A DNA stretch of 64,000 nucleotides from the NCBI RefSeq assembly GCF_014203325.1, contig NZ_JACHIV010000001.1, forward strand, positions 5,209,501 through 5,273,500, in the 5' to 3' direction. Positions within the stretch are counted from its first letter, which is position 1; each line of letters opens with the position of its first letter. Position numbers and translations under genes: made by a program. Source of the DNA: Saccharopolyspora gloriosae (lineage in GTDB: Bacteria > Actinomycetota > Actinomycetes > Mycobacteriales > Pseudonocardiaceae). The notes beneath the pieces are model-generated. The model was not told the origin of the DNA. It was given only the letters and a program-made list of their open reading frames with translations, and made no database searches. This document shows positions 36,546-47,195 of this stretch, in pieces.

Positions 36546-38378
36546 TCACCCCTCGTCCTCGTCGAACAGCGGGCGGATTCCGCGCGCCGCCATGATCTCG
36601 TCGTTGCCGGTGCCCGCGGCCACCATGGGCCACACCTGGGAGTCCTTGCCCACCACGAAGTCGATCACGACGGGTCGGTCGTTGATCTCCATGGCCCGCT
36701 GGATGACGCTGTCGACGTCCTCGCGGGATTCGCACCGCAGTCCCACGCAGCCCAGCGCTTCGGCGAGCAGTTTGAAGTCGGGGATGCGGTGCTTGTGGGT
36801 TCCGAGGTCACTGTGTGAGTAGCGCTCGGCGTAGAACAGGCTCTGCCACTGCCGGACCATACCGAGGTTGCCGTTGTTGATGACGGCGACCTTGATGGGC
36901 AGTTCTTCGATGGCGCAGGTGGCGAGTTCCTGGTTGGTCATCTGGAAGCAGCCGTCGCCGTCGATGGCCCAGACGTCCTTGCCGGGCACGCCCGCCTTGG
37001 CGCCCATCGCGGCGGGAACGGCGTAGCCCATGGTTCCGAGCCCGCCGGAGTTCAGCCAGCTGCGCGGCTGCTCGTAGCCGACGAACTGGGCCGCCCACAT
37101 CTGGTGCTGCCCGACACCGGCCGCGTAGACGGCGTCCGGGCCCGCGAGGGCGCCGATGCGTTCGATGACGTACTCGGGGGCGAGGCTGCCGTCCGCGGGC
37201 CACTCGTAGCCCAGCGGGAACGTGTCGCGCCAGGTGCTCAGCTGCGTCCACCAGGCGCCGAGGTCGGCGGTGCCGCCGTCCGCGGTGGCGGTGGCGACGG
37301 CGTCGATGAGCTCGGCGATGACCTCCTTGCAGTCACCGACGATCGGCACGTCGGCGTTGCGGTTCTTGGAGATCTCCGCCGGGTCGATGTCGGCGTGCAC
37401 GACCTTCGCGTCCGGCGCGAACGAGGACAGCTGGCCGGTGACCCGGTCGTCGAACCGGGCGCCGAGGGTGATCAGCAGGTCGGAGCGCTGCATCGCGGCG
37501 ACGGCGGCGACCTTGCCGTGCATGCCGGGCATGCCCAGGTGCAGCGGGTGCGAGTCGGGGAACGCGCCGCGCGCCATCAGCGTGGTGACGACGGGGATGT
37601 TGGTGGCTTCGGCCAGTTCGCGCAGCTGCTCGGTCGCTTCGGCCTTGAGCACGCCACCACCGACGTAGAGCACCGGCCGCTGCGCCGCGGTGATCAGCTT
37701 CGCGGCTTCCCGGACCTGCTTGCCGTGCGGCTTGCTGGTGGGGCGGTAGCCGGGCAGCTTCATCTCCGGCGGCCAGGAGAACGTGGTCGCGGTCTGCTGG
37801 ACGTCCTTCGGGATGTCGACCAGCACCGGACCGGGGCGCCCGGAGGCGGCGATGTAGAACGCCTCGGCGATGGTGCGCGGGATGTCCTCGGCCTTGGTGA
37901 CCAGGAAGTTGTGCTTGGTGATCGGCAGCGTGATGCCGCAGATGTCGGCTTCCTGGAACGCGTCGGTGCCGATCAGGCTGGTGGCCTGCTGACCGGTGAT
38001 CGCCACGATCGGCACGGAGTCCATCTGCGCGTCGGCCAGCGCCGTGACCAGGTTCGTCGCGCCGGGACCGGAGGTCGCCATGCACACGCCGACCTTGCCG
38101 GTGGCCTGGGCGTACCCGGTGGCGGCGTGCCCGGCTCCCTGTTCGTGGCGGACCAGGACGTGCCGGACCTTCGTGGAGTCCAGCAGCGGGTCGTAGGCAG
38201 GCAGGATGGTGCCGCCGGGAATGCCGAAGACGATCTCGGCCCCGACGGACTCCAGCGACCGCACGAGCGACTGCGCGCCGGTGACCTGCGCTGGGGCGTC
38301 GTGGGACGGTGCTGGTTTGGAACGGTGTCCCGGCGGCGGTGCCGGGACCGGGCTCTGCCTGGTGTGGGCGCTGGTCAT
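36546..38378 (-). CDS. ilvB: Acetolactate synthase large (catalytic) subunit
   Basis: Thiamine-diphosphate and FAD enzyme that joins pyruvate with pyruvate or 2-oxobutyrate, the shared first step of branched-chain amino acid synthesis. The 610-residue protein has the catalytic glutamate in [33 protein letters not shown], the FAD region [15 protein letters not shown], and the TPP motif [18 protein letters not shown] then NNGNLG. The ATG at 38378 ([10 protein letters not shown]) has GAGGCG before it; the frame runs on to 39242 without homology. An attenuator-type leader precedes it. First gene of ilvBNC. Confidence 0.97.
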   Translation of the reverse strand: MTSAHTRQSPVPAPPPGHRSKPAPSHDAPAQVTGAQSLVRSLESVGAEIVFGIPGGTILPAYDPLLDSTKVRHVLVRHEQGAGHAATGYAQATGKVGVCMATSGPGATNLVTALADAQMDSVPIVAITGQQATSLIGTDAFQEADICGITLPITKHNFLVTKAEDIPRTIAEAFYIAASGRPGPVLVDIPKDVQQTATTFSWPPEMKLPGYRPTSKPHGKQVREAAKLITAAQRPVLYVGGGVLKAEATEQLRELAEATNIPVVTTLMARGAFPDSHPLHLGMPGMHGKVAAVAAMQRSDLLITLGARFDDRVTGQLSSFAPDAKVVHADIDPAEISKNRNADVPIVGDCKEVIAELIDAVATATADGGTADLGAWWTQLSTWRDTFPLGYEWPADGSLAPEYVIERIGALAGPDAVYAAGVGQHQMWAAQFVGYEQPRSWLNSGGLGTMGYAVPAAMGAKAGVPGKDVWAIDGDGCFQMTNQELATCAIEELPIKVAVINNGNLGMVRQWQSLFYAERYSHSDLGTHKHRIPDFKLLAEALGCVGLRCESREDVDSVIQRAMEINDRPVVIDFVVGKDSQVWPMVAAGTGNDEIMAARGIRPLFDEDEG

Positions 38379-38423
38379 CGAGTTCGCCTCTGTCCGAACG
38401 GTGGTGGTCGGTGAGTGGGCACG

Positions 38424-38507
38424 AAAAAACCCCCGCCGGGCCGAAAAGGGGACCGTACGAGGGTTGGCGCGTCGACGCTGCGGAGCTTCCTCAGGCGTCG
38501 ACGCGCC
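38424..38507 (-). terminator. Attenuator of the ilvBNC leader
   Basis: Two structures in series on the minus strand. First, a perfect 13-base hairpin with arms GGCGCGTCGACGC and GCGTCGACGCGCC (38466-38478 and 38495-38507); the leader stop codon is in its loop. Then a CCCC/GGGG stem (38430-38451) followed by TTTTTT (38424-38429), about 46 nt before ilvB. The layout matches ribosome-mediated attenuators of ilvB operons; the antiterminator pairing was not resolved by eye. Confidence 0.75.
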
Positions 38508-38541
38508 GGGGAAGTACGAGAATGTCGTGCAGTCGCAGCAT
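38491..38541 (-). CDS. ilvB leader peptide rich in Leu, Ile and Val
   Basis: Sixteen-residue open frame [16 protein letters not shown]. Seven of its residues are Leu, Ile or Val, including the run ILVL. The codons for RRVDA enter the left arm of a perfect 13-bp hairpin that precedes a T-tailed terminator and ilvB. A -10-like TTAACG ends 8 nt before the ATG, so the leader is probably translated from a leaderless message. By analogy with ilvB operons elsewhere, shortage of charged tRNA for these residues would raise read-through. Confidence 0.8.
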   Translation of the reverse strand: MLRLHDILVLPRRVDA

Positions 38542-38549
38542 GGCGAGGA

Positions 38550-38578
38550 CGTTAACGGCACTGGTGCCACCGGGTCAA
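38550..38578 (-). promoter_or_regulatory. Probable promoter of ilvBNC
   Basis: Minus-strand TTGACC (38573-38578), 17-bp spacer, TTAACG (38550-38555). It predicts a transcript start near 38543, at or next to the leader peptide ATG at 38541. Confidence 0.55.
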
Positions 38579-38838
38579 ACCATGCGGGACGCGATTCCCG
38601 CATGGTGGACGCCGAAAACGGCTCGAAACCCCGCTTCCGCTGGCGTTTTCCCTGTTCACGGATATCCCGTTCGCATTCGGCCGAGCCCGGTGTGGCGTAC
38701 GTCGCTCCTCCTCCGGCTCGGTGGGTCGCAGGTCGCGGGACCGGCGGTGCCACCAGGTGGGAACGGTCCGGGCGGTTCGCCGGCGCCTGCGGTCCGGGAC
38801 TCTGCGGACCGCGTGCGCACGGGTGAGAGCATCGGGGG

Positions 38839-39747
38839 GTGAGCGAGTCCCCAGCGGCATCGGAACGGCCCGGCGAGAACGGGCCCGGCCGCACCGGCTC
38901 CGGCTCCGCCCCGGCGGAATCGGGCAGTCCGGACGCGGCGGGCTCGGAACGCGCCGAGGCAGAGGGGACCCGCGAAGTGAGCACGTCCGAGGAGCAGGGC
39001 ACGACCGGCACGGCGACCCGGGACGCCGCGGAGCTGCCCGACGCCGCCACGTCCGGCGCCGGAACGTCCGAGGCGACCGCCGAGCGCGAGATCGTCGAGC
39101 CGAACTCCGGTGAGCAGGACTCCGCTGAGAACGCCCCCGGCGAACGGGACGCGGCCCCGGAAGACCCCGCGCGCCCGGCGGTGGCGAAGGCCACCGCCGG
39201 GCGCGCGAAGGCGCTGCCGAAGTCGCTGACGTTCCAGCTCACCCGGATCTCGCTGCTGGCGGTGTTCGCGGTGGCGATCAGCGTGACGCCGATCGCGTTC
39301 GCGCAGCCGTTCCCGCTGCTGCTGCCCGCGTACCTGATCCCGCTGGCGCTCGGCTACGCGATCATGCGCCCGCGCACCGTGGTGACGGCCGAGCGCATCA
39401 GCTCGCGCGGCCAGTTCAGCACCACCCGCTTCGGCTGGGACGAGCTCGCCTCGGTGCGGCTGGACGAGAAGCGCTGGGTGCGCGCCGTGCTCGTCTCCGG
39501 CAAGGAGGTCGTGCTCCCGGCGATCCGGGTGCGCGACCTGCCCCGGCTCGCCGAGCTCAGCGGCGGTCGCCTGCCGGACCCGAACGCCGCACCGGCGCAG
39601 CCCGAGACCGGCGAGGACGAGCCCGCCGACGACACCGCCTCCGAGCCTCCGGCCGCCGATCAGCAGCCGTCCGAGACCGGCGCCGACCCGGCCGAGCGCG
39701 CGGAATCCGGCGACGACGGGCGCACCGGCCCGAAGTCCGCGGACTGA
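38839..39747 (+). CDS. PH-domain membrane protein (CFP-6-like)
   Basis: A 302-residue protein. Residues 1-115 and 240-302 are acidic, Ala/Pro/Glu-rich low complexity. Residues 120-240 are the conserved part: two hydrophobic segments ([17 protein letters not shown] and [16 protein letters not shown]) followed by a bacterial PH-like domain ([28 protein letters not shown]). It occupies the position of Rv3004 (cfp6), upstream of ilvB on the opposite strand. Function is unknown. The GTG at 38839 is the start used. The long acidic flanks are larger than in mycobacterial relatives. Confidence 0.75.
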   Translation: MSESPAASERPGENGPGRTGSGSAPAESGSPDAAGSERAEAEGTREVSTSEEQGTTGTATRDAAELPDAATSGAGTSEATAEREIVEPNSGEQDSAENAPGERDAAPEDPARPAVAKATAGRAKALPKSLTFQLTRISLLAVFAVAISVTPIAFAQPFPLLLPAYLIPLALGYAIMRPRTVVTAERISSRGQFSTTRFGWDELASVRLDEKRWVRAVLVSGKEVVLPAIRVRDLPRLAELSGGRLPDPNAAPAQPETGEDEPADDTASEPPAADQQPSETGADPAERAESGDDGRTGPKSAD

Positions 39748-39885
39748 CGCACCGCACCCGCACGACCACGAGCGCGCTCCCCGAACGACGCGCAGCACCG
39801 CCCGCACGGCTCCCGAGGCGTGCGTCACGAACGCCCGACGAGCGAGAACCGGTCGGACCGGACGGCACCGGGCAGGAGTAGCGTC

Positions 39886-39939
39886 GTGGTCACCGCCGTT
39901 CGCCCCCACCCACAAGGTGGGCGTCTTTCGCCGCTATGA
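39886..39939 (+). CDS. Possible upstream peptide (uORF) before ilvD
   Basis: A 17-residue frame VVTAVRPHPQGGRLSPL that starts GTG GTC 7 nt after CAGGAG and ends 30 nt before ilvD. It has three Val codons in its first five. A hairpin (GCCCCCACCC with GGTGGGCG, then TCTTTC) lies inside the frame, so a translating ribosome would melt it. A control role is speculative. Confidence 0.3.
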   Translation: MVTAVRPHPQGGRLSPL

Positions 39940-39969
39940 CGCGAACTTCGCGAGAAACCGAGAAGGACC

Positions 39970-41814
39970 ATGCCCCAGTTGCGCTCCCGCACCACCACGC
40001 ACGGACGGAACGCCGCAGGCGCCCGGTCGTTGTGGCGTGCCACCGGCATGACCGACGACGACTTCGGCAAGCCGATCGTGGCCATCGCCAACTCCTACAC
40101 CCAGTTCGTGCCCGGTCACGTGCACCTGCGCGACCTCGGCGACGTGGTGGCCGAGAAGATCCGCGAAGAAGGCGGCGTGCCGCGGGAGTTCCACACGATC
40201 GCGGTGGACGACGGCATCGCCATGGGCCACAGCGGCATGCTCTACTCGCTGCCCTCGCGCGAGATCATCGCCGACTCGGTGGAGTACATGGTCAACGCCC
40301 ACCAGGCGGACGCGCTGGTGTGCATCTCGAACTGCGACAAGATCACTCCGGGCATGCTCAACGCCGCGATGCGGCTCAACGTGCCGACGGTGTTCGTCTC
40401 CGGCGGGCCGATGGAGGCCGGCAAGGCCGTTGTCGTGGAGGGCGTCGCGCAGGCCCCGACCGACCTGATCACGACGATCTCCGCGTCGGCGAACGCGGCG
40501 GTGGACGACGAAGGGCTCAGCGAGGTCGAGCGGTCCGCCTGCCCGACCTGCGGGTCGTGCTCGGGCATGTTCACCGCGAACTCCATGAACTGCCTCACCG
40601 AAGCGCTGGGCCTCGCGCTGCCGGGCAACGGTTCGACGCTGGCCACCCACGCGCTGCGCCGCGAGCTGTTCGAGGAGGCCGGGCGCACCGTCGTGCGCAT
40701 CTCCAAGCGCTGGTACCAGGAGGACGACGACTCCGTGCTGCCGCGTTCGGTGGCCAACAAGCAGGCGTTCGAGAACGCGATGGCGCTGGACATGGCGATG
40801 GGCGGCTCCACGAACACGGTGCTGCACACGCTGGCCGCCGCGCGCGAGGGCGAGATCGACTTCGAGCTCTCCGACATCGAGCGGATCAGCCGCCAGGTGC
40901 CGTGCCTGTCGAAGGTGGCGCCGAACTCCGATTACCACATGGAGGACGTGCACCGGGCCGGCGGAATCTCCGCGATCATGGGCGAGCTGGACCGCGCCGG
41001 GCTGCTGCACCGCGAGGTGTCCTCCGTGCACAGCGGCAGCCTCACCGAATGGCTGTCGCAGTGGGACGTGCGCGGCGAGTCGCCCTCGCAGCAGGCGCTC
41101 GACCTGTTCCACGCCGCTCCCGGCGGGGTGCGCACCACGCAGGCGTTCTCCACGGAGAACGTCTGGTCCTCGTTGGACACCGACGCCGCCGACGGCTGCA
41201 TCCGCGACTTCGAGCACGCCTACACCGCCGACGGCGGCCTGGCGGTGCTGCGCGGCAACCTCGCCGAGGACGGCGCGGTCGTGAAGACCGCGGGCGTCGA
41301 GGAGGAGCTCTGGTACTTCCAGGGCCCCGCGCGGGTCATGGAGAGCCAGGAGCAGGCGGTGGCCGCGATCCTGCAGAAGCAGATCGAACCGGGCGACGTG
41401 CTGGTGATCCGCTACGAGGGCCCGGCGGGCGGCCCCGGCATGCAGGAGATGCTGCACCCGACGGCGTTCCTGAAGGGCTCCGGCCTGGGCAAGAAGTGCG
41501 CGCTGATCACCGACGGCCGGTTCTCCGGCGGCTCCTCCGGGTTGTCCATCGGGCACATCTCGCCGGAGGCGGCGGGCGGCGGCACGATCGGCCTGGTGCA
41601 GGACGGCGACCAGATCCTCATCGACGTCCGCGAACGCGCCCTGAAGCTGCTCGTCGACGACGAGGTGCTCGCCGAGCGGCGCGCAAAGATGGACGCCGCC
41701 GAGCACCCGTGGCAGCCGGAATCCCGGCAGCGACCGGTGACCAGCGCGTTGCGGGCCTACGCGCGGCTGGCCACCTCGGCTTCGTACGGCGCGGTCCGCG
41801 ACGTCTCGAAGTGA
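39970..41814 (+). CDS. ilvD: Dihydroxy-acid dehydratase
   Basis: Dehydrates dihydroxyisovalerate and dihydroxymethylvalerate, the third shared step of branched-chain amino acid synthesis. The 614-residue Fe-S enzyme starts [19 protein letters not shown] and has the cluster cysteines in [13 protein letters not shown] and [20 protein letters not shown], and the C-terminal [20 protein letters not shown]. The ATG at 39970 follows GAGAAGGA. It is on the opposite strand from ilvBNC, separated by the PH-domain gene. In M. tuberculosis ilvD lies elsewhere, so here the pathway is more clustered. Confidence 0.97.
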   Translation: MPQLRSRTTTHGRNAAGARSLWRATGMTDDDFGKPIVAIANSYTQFVPGHVHLRDLGDVVAEKIREEGGVPREFHTIAVDDGIAMGHSGMLYSLPSREIIADSVEYMVNAHQADALVCISNCDKITPGMLNAAMRLNVPTVFVSGGPMEAGKAVVVEGVAQAPTDLITTISASANAAVDDEGLSEVERSACPTCGSCSGMFTANSMNCLTEALGLALPGNGSTLATHALRRELFEEAGRTVVRISKRWYQEDDDSVLPRSVANKQAFENAMALDMAMGGSTNTVLHTLAAAREGEIDFELSDIERISRQVPCLSKVAPNSDYHMEDVHRAGGISAIMGELDRAGLLHREVSSVHSGSLTEWLSQWDVRGESPSQQALDLFHAAPGGVRTTQAFSTENVWSSLDTDAADGCIRDFEHAYTADGGLAVLRGNLAEDGAVVKTAGVEEELWYFQGPARVMESQEQAVAAILQKQIEPGDVLVIRYEGPAGGPGMQEMLHPTAFLKGSGLGKKCALITDGRFSGGSSGLSIGHISPEAAGGGTIGLVQDGDQILIDVRERALKLLVDDEVLAERRAKMDAAEHPWQPESRQRPVTSALRAYARLATSASYGAVRDVSK

Positions 41815-41829
41815 CCGGATGACGAAGAA

Positions 41830-41863
41830 GACCGGCCGGGTTCCGCGGGGAACCCGGCCGGTC
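41830..41863 (+). terminator. Rho-independent terminator after ilvD
   Basis: Perfect 15-base arms GACCGGCCGGGTTCC/GGAACCCGGCCGGTC around a 4-nt loop, followed by TCGTTTC, 16 nt past the ilvD stop. Confidence 0.85.
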
Positions 41864-41930
41864 TCGTTTCGGGGGACGTGTCGTTCTCGGGGGAATCGCG
41901 CGGCTCCGCCCGGCGGGCGGGGCCACCGGT

Positions 41931-42656
41931 TCAGGAGCGCAGCAGGATCAGCACCGCGGCCGACGAACCCGCCGCGATCACCAGGCTGATGAAGCCGCTG
42001 ACCAGCGGGTGCCGGAACCAGGCGCGCCCGTTGTCCAGCGCGACCCGGCCGGGCCCGGCGAACATCAGGCACAGCGCGGCGGCGATGAGCACCACGAGGT
42101 ACTCGTAGCCGCCTTCCTGGTCGAAGAACGGGCCGGGCAGCTTCATCGACACGATGGCGCTGGCCATCACGCCGACGATGCCCGCGGCGGCCAGCGGGGT
42201 GAACAGGCCGAGCACCAGCAGCGCGCCGGCGCCGAGCTCGGTCCCGCCGGTGACCAGGGACAGCACCGCGCTCTGTTCGAACCCGGACTTCGCCAGGGAT
42301 TGCGCGAACGCTTCCGGACCGGTGCCGCCGAGCACGCCGAACAGTTTCTGCGCACCGTGGGCGGCGAAGATCCCGCCGATCACCAGCCGCAATGCCAGGA
42401 GTCCGAGGTCGGCTCCGGCGTTCCAGCCGAATGGTTTCCGGGTGTCCAATTCTTCGTAGAACTCGTCGCCGGAACGGCGGTCGACCACCGAGGTCGCCGC
42501 ACCGTCGTTGTAGGCGGCGTCGTCGTAGTAGTCGTAGTCCTGCACGCCGAGGCCCTGGGTTCCCGTAGGCCCGTCGGCGGACTTTTTTCCGCCGCGTTGC
42601 GCGCGGTCGTCGCGGTTTCCGCCCGCGCCGCTCGGGCGATCGTCGTGAATGCTCAC
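41931..42656 (-). CDS. DoxX-family membrane protein
   Basis: A 241-residue protein. Residues 1-75 are hydrophilic with a Tyr/Asp-rich stretch (DYDYYDDAAYNDG). Four predicted membrane helices follow, with the DoxX signature LLALRLVIGGIFAAHGAQKL then FGVLGG, and GGTELGAGALLVLGLFTPLA. DoxX proteins are linked to redox homeostasis and thiosulfate or quinone metabolism; in mycobacteria one forms a complex with SodA and SseA. Its place beside lppZ matches Rv3005c. The GTG 42656 start (VSIHDDRPSG) has no clear ribosome site and could be leaderless. Confidence 0.85.
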   Translation of the reverse strand: MSIHDDRPSGAGGNRDDRAQRGGKKSADGPTGTQGLGVQDYDYYDDAAYNDGAATSVVDRRSGDEFYEELDTRKPFGWNAGADLGLLALRLVIGGIFAAHGAQKLFGVLGGTGPEAFAQSLAKSGFEQSAVLSLVTGGTELGAGALLVLGLFTPLAAAGIVGVMASAIVSMKLPGPFFDQEGGYEYLVVLIAAALCLMFAGPGRVALDNGRAWFRHPLVSGFISLVIAAGSSAAVLILLRS

Positions 42657-43072
42657 GGCGGTGAAGGTTAAGGCATCACACACGGGTGAAGCGACCCTTT
42701 CGGGTGAACCTTTTCCAGACGTAATTCGGTCGGCATCCGGGTGTTCCGGCATCCGGCAGAATGCTCCGCCGGTCCCGCGAACCTTCGGTGAATTCCCGGT
42801 TTCCGCTGGCGACAGCAGTAAGATCGGCATCTGAGAACACCGGGAATCACCGAGTCGGCACCGTCCGTCGCCACCGATCCGCACCGATCGGTGTCCGGGG
42901 GCCCATCCGGAATTGCTGCATTCGGTCGCCGTGCGGCGACTGCTCGGCTCGAACCGGCGGGAAGCGGCTTCCACCGGGTGGGACGGCGCGAGCTCCCGGG
43001 CGCGGCGCCGCATGATCCGGACCCTCGGGTGCTCACCGTGCGTTCACGACCGGGCCGATACCCTCGGACCTC
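42657..43072. other. Divergent promoter region between doxX and the LppZ-like gene
   Basis: About 416 bp with no supported gene. Short frames are present on both strands but none looks like protein. It contains several short inverted repeats, for example CCGATCCGCACCGATCGG near 42880, and should hold promoters for both flanking genes. Confidence 0.45.
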
Positions 43073-44257
43073 GTGGCAGCCTCCCAGCGCACCTCCCGCC
43101 CCGATCGCCGTACTCGCGCGCGAGCGGTGGGAGTGCTGCTGGCCGTGGGCGCCTTCACCGCGGGCGGTTGCGCGCAGTTCCCGAACGAGCACCCGAACGC
43201 CTGGCGGGACCAGCCTTCGCTGGAGCCGCAGGCCGGACCGCAGCCCTCCATCGAGCAGCCCGCCCCTCCCCCGCCGGAACCCGGGCAGCCGACCGAACCG
43301 CCGTCTTCGGTACCCGCGGGCTGCATCGACCCCGATCCGGCGGTCGTCGCGACCTGCCTGGACCCGGTGGGCGCGATCACCGTGCTGCCCGACGGGAAGG
43401 CCGCGCTGGTGGGCGAACGCACCACCGGCCGAATCCTGCGGGTCGAGCAGGACGCCGAACCGGTCGAGGTGGCGCGCGTGCCGGTCGACCCCTCCGGCGG
43501 CGGCGGGCTCACCGGGCTCGCGCTGTCGCCGAGCTACCAGGAGGACGAGCTGATCTACGCCTACGCGAGCGTGGACGGCGAGAACCAGGTGCTGCGGGTC
43601 GCGCCGCGGGACAACCCGAAACCGGTCCTCACCGGCATCCCCAAGGGCGCCTCCGGCAACTCCGGCGCGCTGCTCGACGACGGCCGGGGCGCGCTGCTGG
43701 TCGCCACGGGCGACGCGGGCGACCGGGCGAACGCGACCGATCCGGCTTCGCTGGCCGGCAAGGTGCTGCGCATCGACGGGTTCGGCGCGGCGGCGCCCGG
43801 CAACCCCGACCCGGCTTCGCGCGTGGTGGCGTCCGGGGTGTCGAATCCCGGCGGGCTGTGCGGGGCGATCAACACCGGTGGCTACTGGCTCACCGACCGC
43901 GCCGGTTCGCGCGATGCGCTGCACCGGCTGGAGTTCGGCGCGGCCCTCGGCGCCCCGGCGTGGAGCTGGCCGGACCGCCCCGGCGTGGCCGGATGCGCGG
44001 CCGGGCCCGCGTCGGTCGTCGTGGCGCTGACGGACGCGGCGGCGCTCTACACCCTCAACCCCGGCCCGGACGGCACCTTCACCGGCCAGCCGTCCAAGGT
44101 CATGGAACGCACCTACGGGCGCTTCTCCGCCGCCGCGACCGGCCCGGACGGCCAGCTCTGGCTAGGCACCGCGAACAAGTCCGGCGGCACCCCCGTCCCC
44201 AGCGACGACCGGGCCATCCGCATCGAACCGCCCTCGGGCGACAGCGGCAAGGACTGA
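43073..44257 (+). CDS. PQQ-dependent sugar dehydrogenase-like lipoprotein (LppZ-like)
   Basis: A 394-residue secreted lipoprotein. The signal peptide ends in the lipobox FTAGGC at residues 28-33, followed by a Pro-rich linker and, from about residue 85, a six-bladed beta-propeller of the glucose/sorbosone dehydrogenase type (ITVLPDGKAALVGERTTGRI, VATGDAGDRANATDPASLAG, KVLRIDGFG). It matches Rv3006 (lppZ) in position. Family members use PQQ to oxidise sugars; whether this one does is unknown. The GTG at 43073 gives a basic N-region (RTSRPDRRTRAR) typical of secretion signals. Confidence 0.85.
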   Translation: MAASQRTSRPDRRTRARAVGVLLAVGAFTAGGCAQFPNEHPNAWRDQPSLEPQAGPQPSIEQPAPPPPEPGQPTEPPSSVPAGCIDPDPAVVATCLDPVGAITVLPDGKAALVGERTTGRILRVEQDAEPVEVARVPVDPSGGGGLTGLALSPSYQEDELIYAYASVDGENQVLRVAPRDNPKPVLTGIPKGASGNSGALLDDGRGALLVATGDAGDRANATDPASLAGKVLRIDGFGAAAPGNPDPASRVVASGVSNPGGLCGAINTGGYWLTDRAGSRDALHRLEFGAALGAPAWSWPDRPGVAGCAAGPASVVVALTDAAALYTLNPGPDGTFTGQPSKVMERTYGRFSAAATGPDGQLWLGTANKSGGTPVPSDDRAIRIEPPSGDSGKD

Positions 44258-44566
44258 CCGCGACCTGACGAGGCCGATCCGCGCCGCGTGACCGCAGCGC
44301 GCACCGGGAGCCGGTCCCGCCTAGGGGCGCGCACGGCACACGTCGCAATCCCGCGGGTCCGGCAGCGTCCCGCTCGCGGGGAAAGCGACGCCGCTCGTGG
44401 CGCGGCCGCGCACGACATCGGTCCTGCGGCGAGCACGACGCCGAAGCAGAGCGACCGGCGCGGACCAGCGTGGCGCACCGGACGAAACGACCCGGCTCAT
44501 GGTCCACTCAGGACGCATCGCCGATCCGGAGCGCGGCGACGCGCCGGTGGCCGGGACGGGGAAGCG
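44258..44566. other. Intergenic region upstream of the antiporter
   Basis: About 309 bp, no supported gene. The antiporter's frame is open upstream through this region but shows no membrane-protein or homologous character before ATG 44567. Confidence 0.4.
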
Positions 44567-46063
<1,497 letters not shown>

Positions 46064-46147
46064 CCCCGGCCCGGTGGCGCGGGGAGGCGTCCGGGCAGCG
46101 GAACGCCCGCGGTCTCCGGTGCGCGAGCTCCGCCTCCCAGCCGGACA

Positions 46148-47113
46148 TCAGCCGAACAGCACGACGACCTTGCCCACGAGGCCGCCACCGCGCAGCAGCT
46201 CCACGGCGCGGTCCGCCTCGGCGAACGGCACGGTCCGGGCCACGACCGGAGTGATCTCGCCGCTGTCGACGGCGGCGGACAGGTCGCGGCGGATCGCCGC
46301 CGCGATGGCGGCGCGTTGCTCGTCGTCGCGGGTGCGGAAGGTGGTCCCGACGATCCGGACCCGACGCAGGGCGAGCCGGTCGAGGTCCAGCGCGGCGCGC
46401 CGCCCGGCGAGCCTGCCGACCTGCATGATCGTGCCGCCGATCCGGGTCGCGGCGATGAGCTCGTCCAACCAGTCCCCACCGGTGTGGTCGACGATCAGGT
46501 CGGCCCGCAGCCCGTCCGCGACGGCGCCGCGCAACCCGCCGATCCCGCCGGTGATCACCCGCAGGCCGCGTCCGGCCAGTTCCGGTGGTGCCTGCGCCCG
46601 CGTCGTGGTGACCGCCACCGCCCCTGCCCCGGCCCACCGGGCGATCTCGGCGCCGATCAACCCCACCCCGGAAGTCCCGGCCGTGATCAGCACCGATCCG
46701 CCGGGCGGCATCCCGCCCTGCCGGATCAGCGCGTCGTACTCCGTCATCAACGCCGACGGCAGGGCCGCGGCCTGCTCCGCGGTGAGGCGGGCCGGAACGG
46801 GGATGACGAGCCGGTGGTCCAGCGCCACGTACTCGGCGAGAGCGCCTTCCACCATGGCCAGGACGCGGTCGCCGATGCGCACGCCCGTCACGTCCGAGCC
46901 GACGTCGACGACTTCGCCGGTCACGTCGGAACCCGCGACGTGGCGGTCGGTTCCGGTGCCCCGGGGCCGGTAGGAGCCGTCGGCCTCGTCGAGGTCCGCG
47001 CGGTTCACCGCCGCCGCGCGCACGCGGACCAGCACCTGGAACGCGCCCGCTTCGGGCACCGGACGTTCGGCGAGATCCCAGCGCTCGCCGGGAGCGGTCA
47101 GCCACGCTCGCAT
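46148..47113 (-). CDS. Zinc-independent alcohol dehydrogenase / quinone oxidoreductase (MDR family)
   Basis: A 321-residue medium-chain dehydrogenase/reductase with the GroES-like N-domain (VRVRAAAVNRADLDEADGSY, GSDVTGEVVDVGSDVTG, VRIGDRVLA) and an NAD(P) Rossmann domain (SVLITAGTSGVGLIGAEIA). Zinc ligands of classical alcohol dehydrogenases are absent, which fits the quinone oxidoreductase branch. The substrate is unknown. It lies just after gatB's terminator, transcribed in the same direction, and probably forms a separate unit. Confidence 0.87.
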   Translation of the reverse strand: MRAWLTAPGERWDLAERPVPEAGAFQVLVRVRAAAVNRADLDEADGSYRPRGTGTDRHVAGSDVTGEVVDVGSDVTGVRIGDRVLAMVEGALAEYVALDHRLVIPVPARLTAEQAAALPSALMTEYDALIRQGGMPPGGSVLITAGTSGVGLIGAEIARWAGAGAVAVTTTRAQAPPELAGRGLRVITGGIGGLRGAVADGLRADLIVDHTGGDWLDELIAATRIGGTIMQVGRLAGRRAALDLDRLALRRVRIVGTTFRTRDDEQRAAIAAAIRRDLSAAVDSGEITPVVARTVPFAEADRAVELLRGGGLVGKVVVLFG

Positions 47114-47146
47114 GTCTCCCCCGGTTCGTCGCGTCGAACGAAAAAA

Positions 47147-47178
47147 GACCTCCCGCCCCGCGAACGGGACGGGAGGTC
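47147..47178 (-). terminator. Rho-independent terminator after gatB
   Basis: Arms GACCTCCCGCCCCG/CGGGACGGGAGGTC (one mismatch) around CGAA. On the minus strand it is followed by TTTTTTCG, 18 nt past the gatB stop. Confidence 0.88.
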
Positions 47179-47195
47179 CGATCAGTCGACCCGGG

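Noticed and set aside
44288-44566. Upstream extension of the antiporter gene.
   Set aside because: The extension is Arg-rich without membrane segments, and ATG 44567 has a ribosome site and the normal family start.
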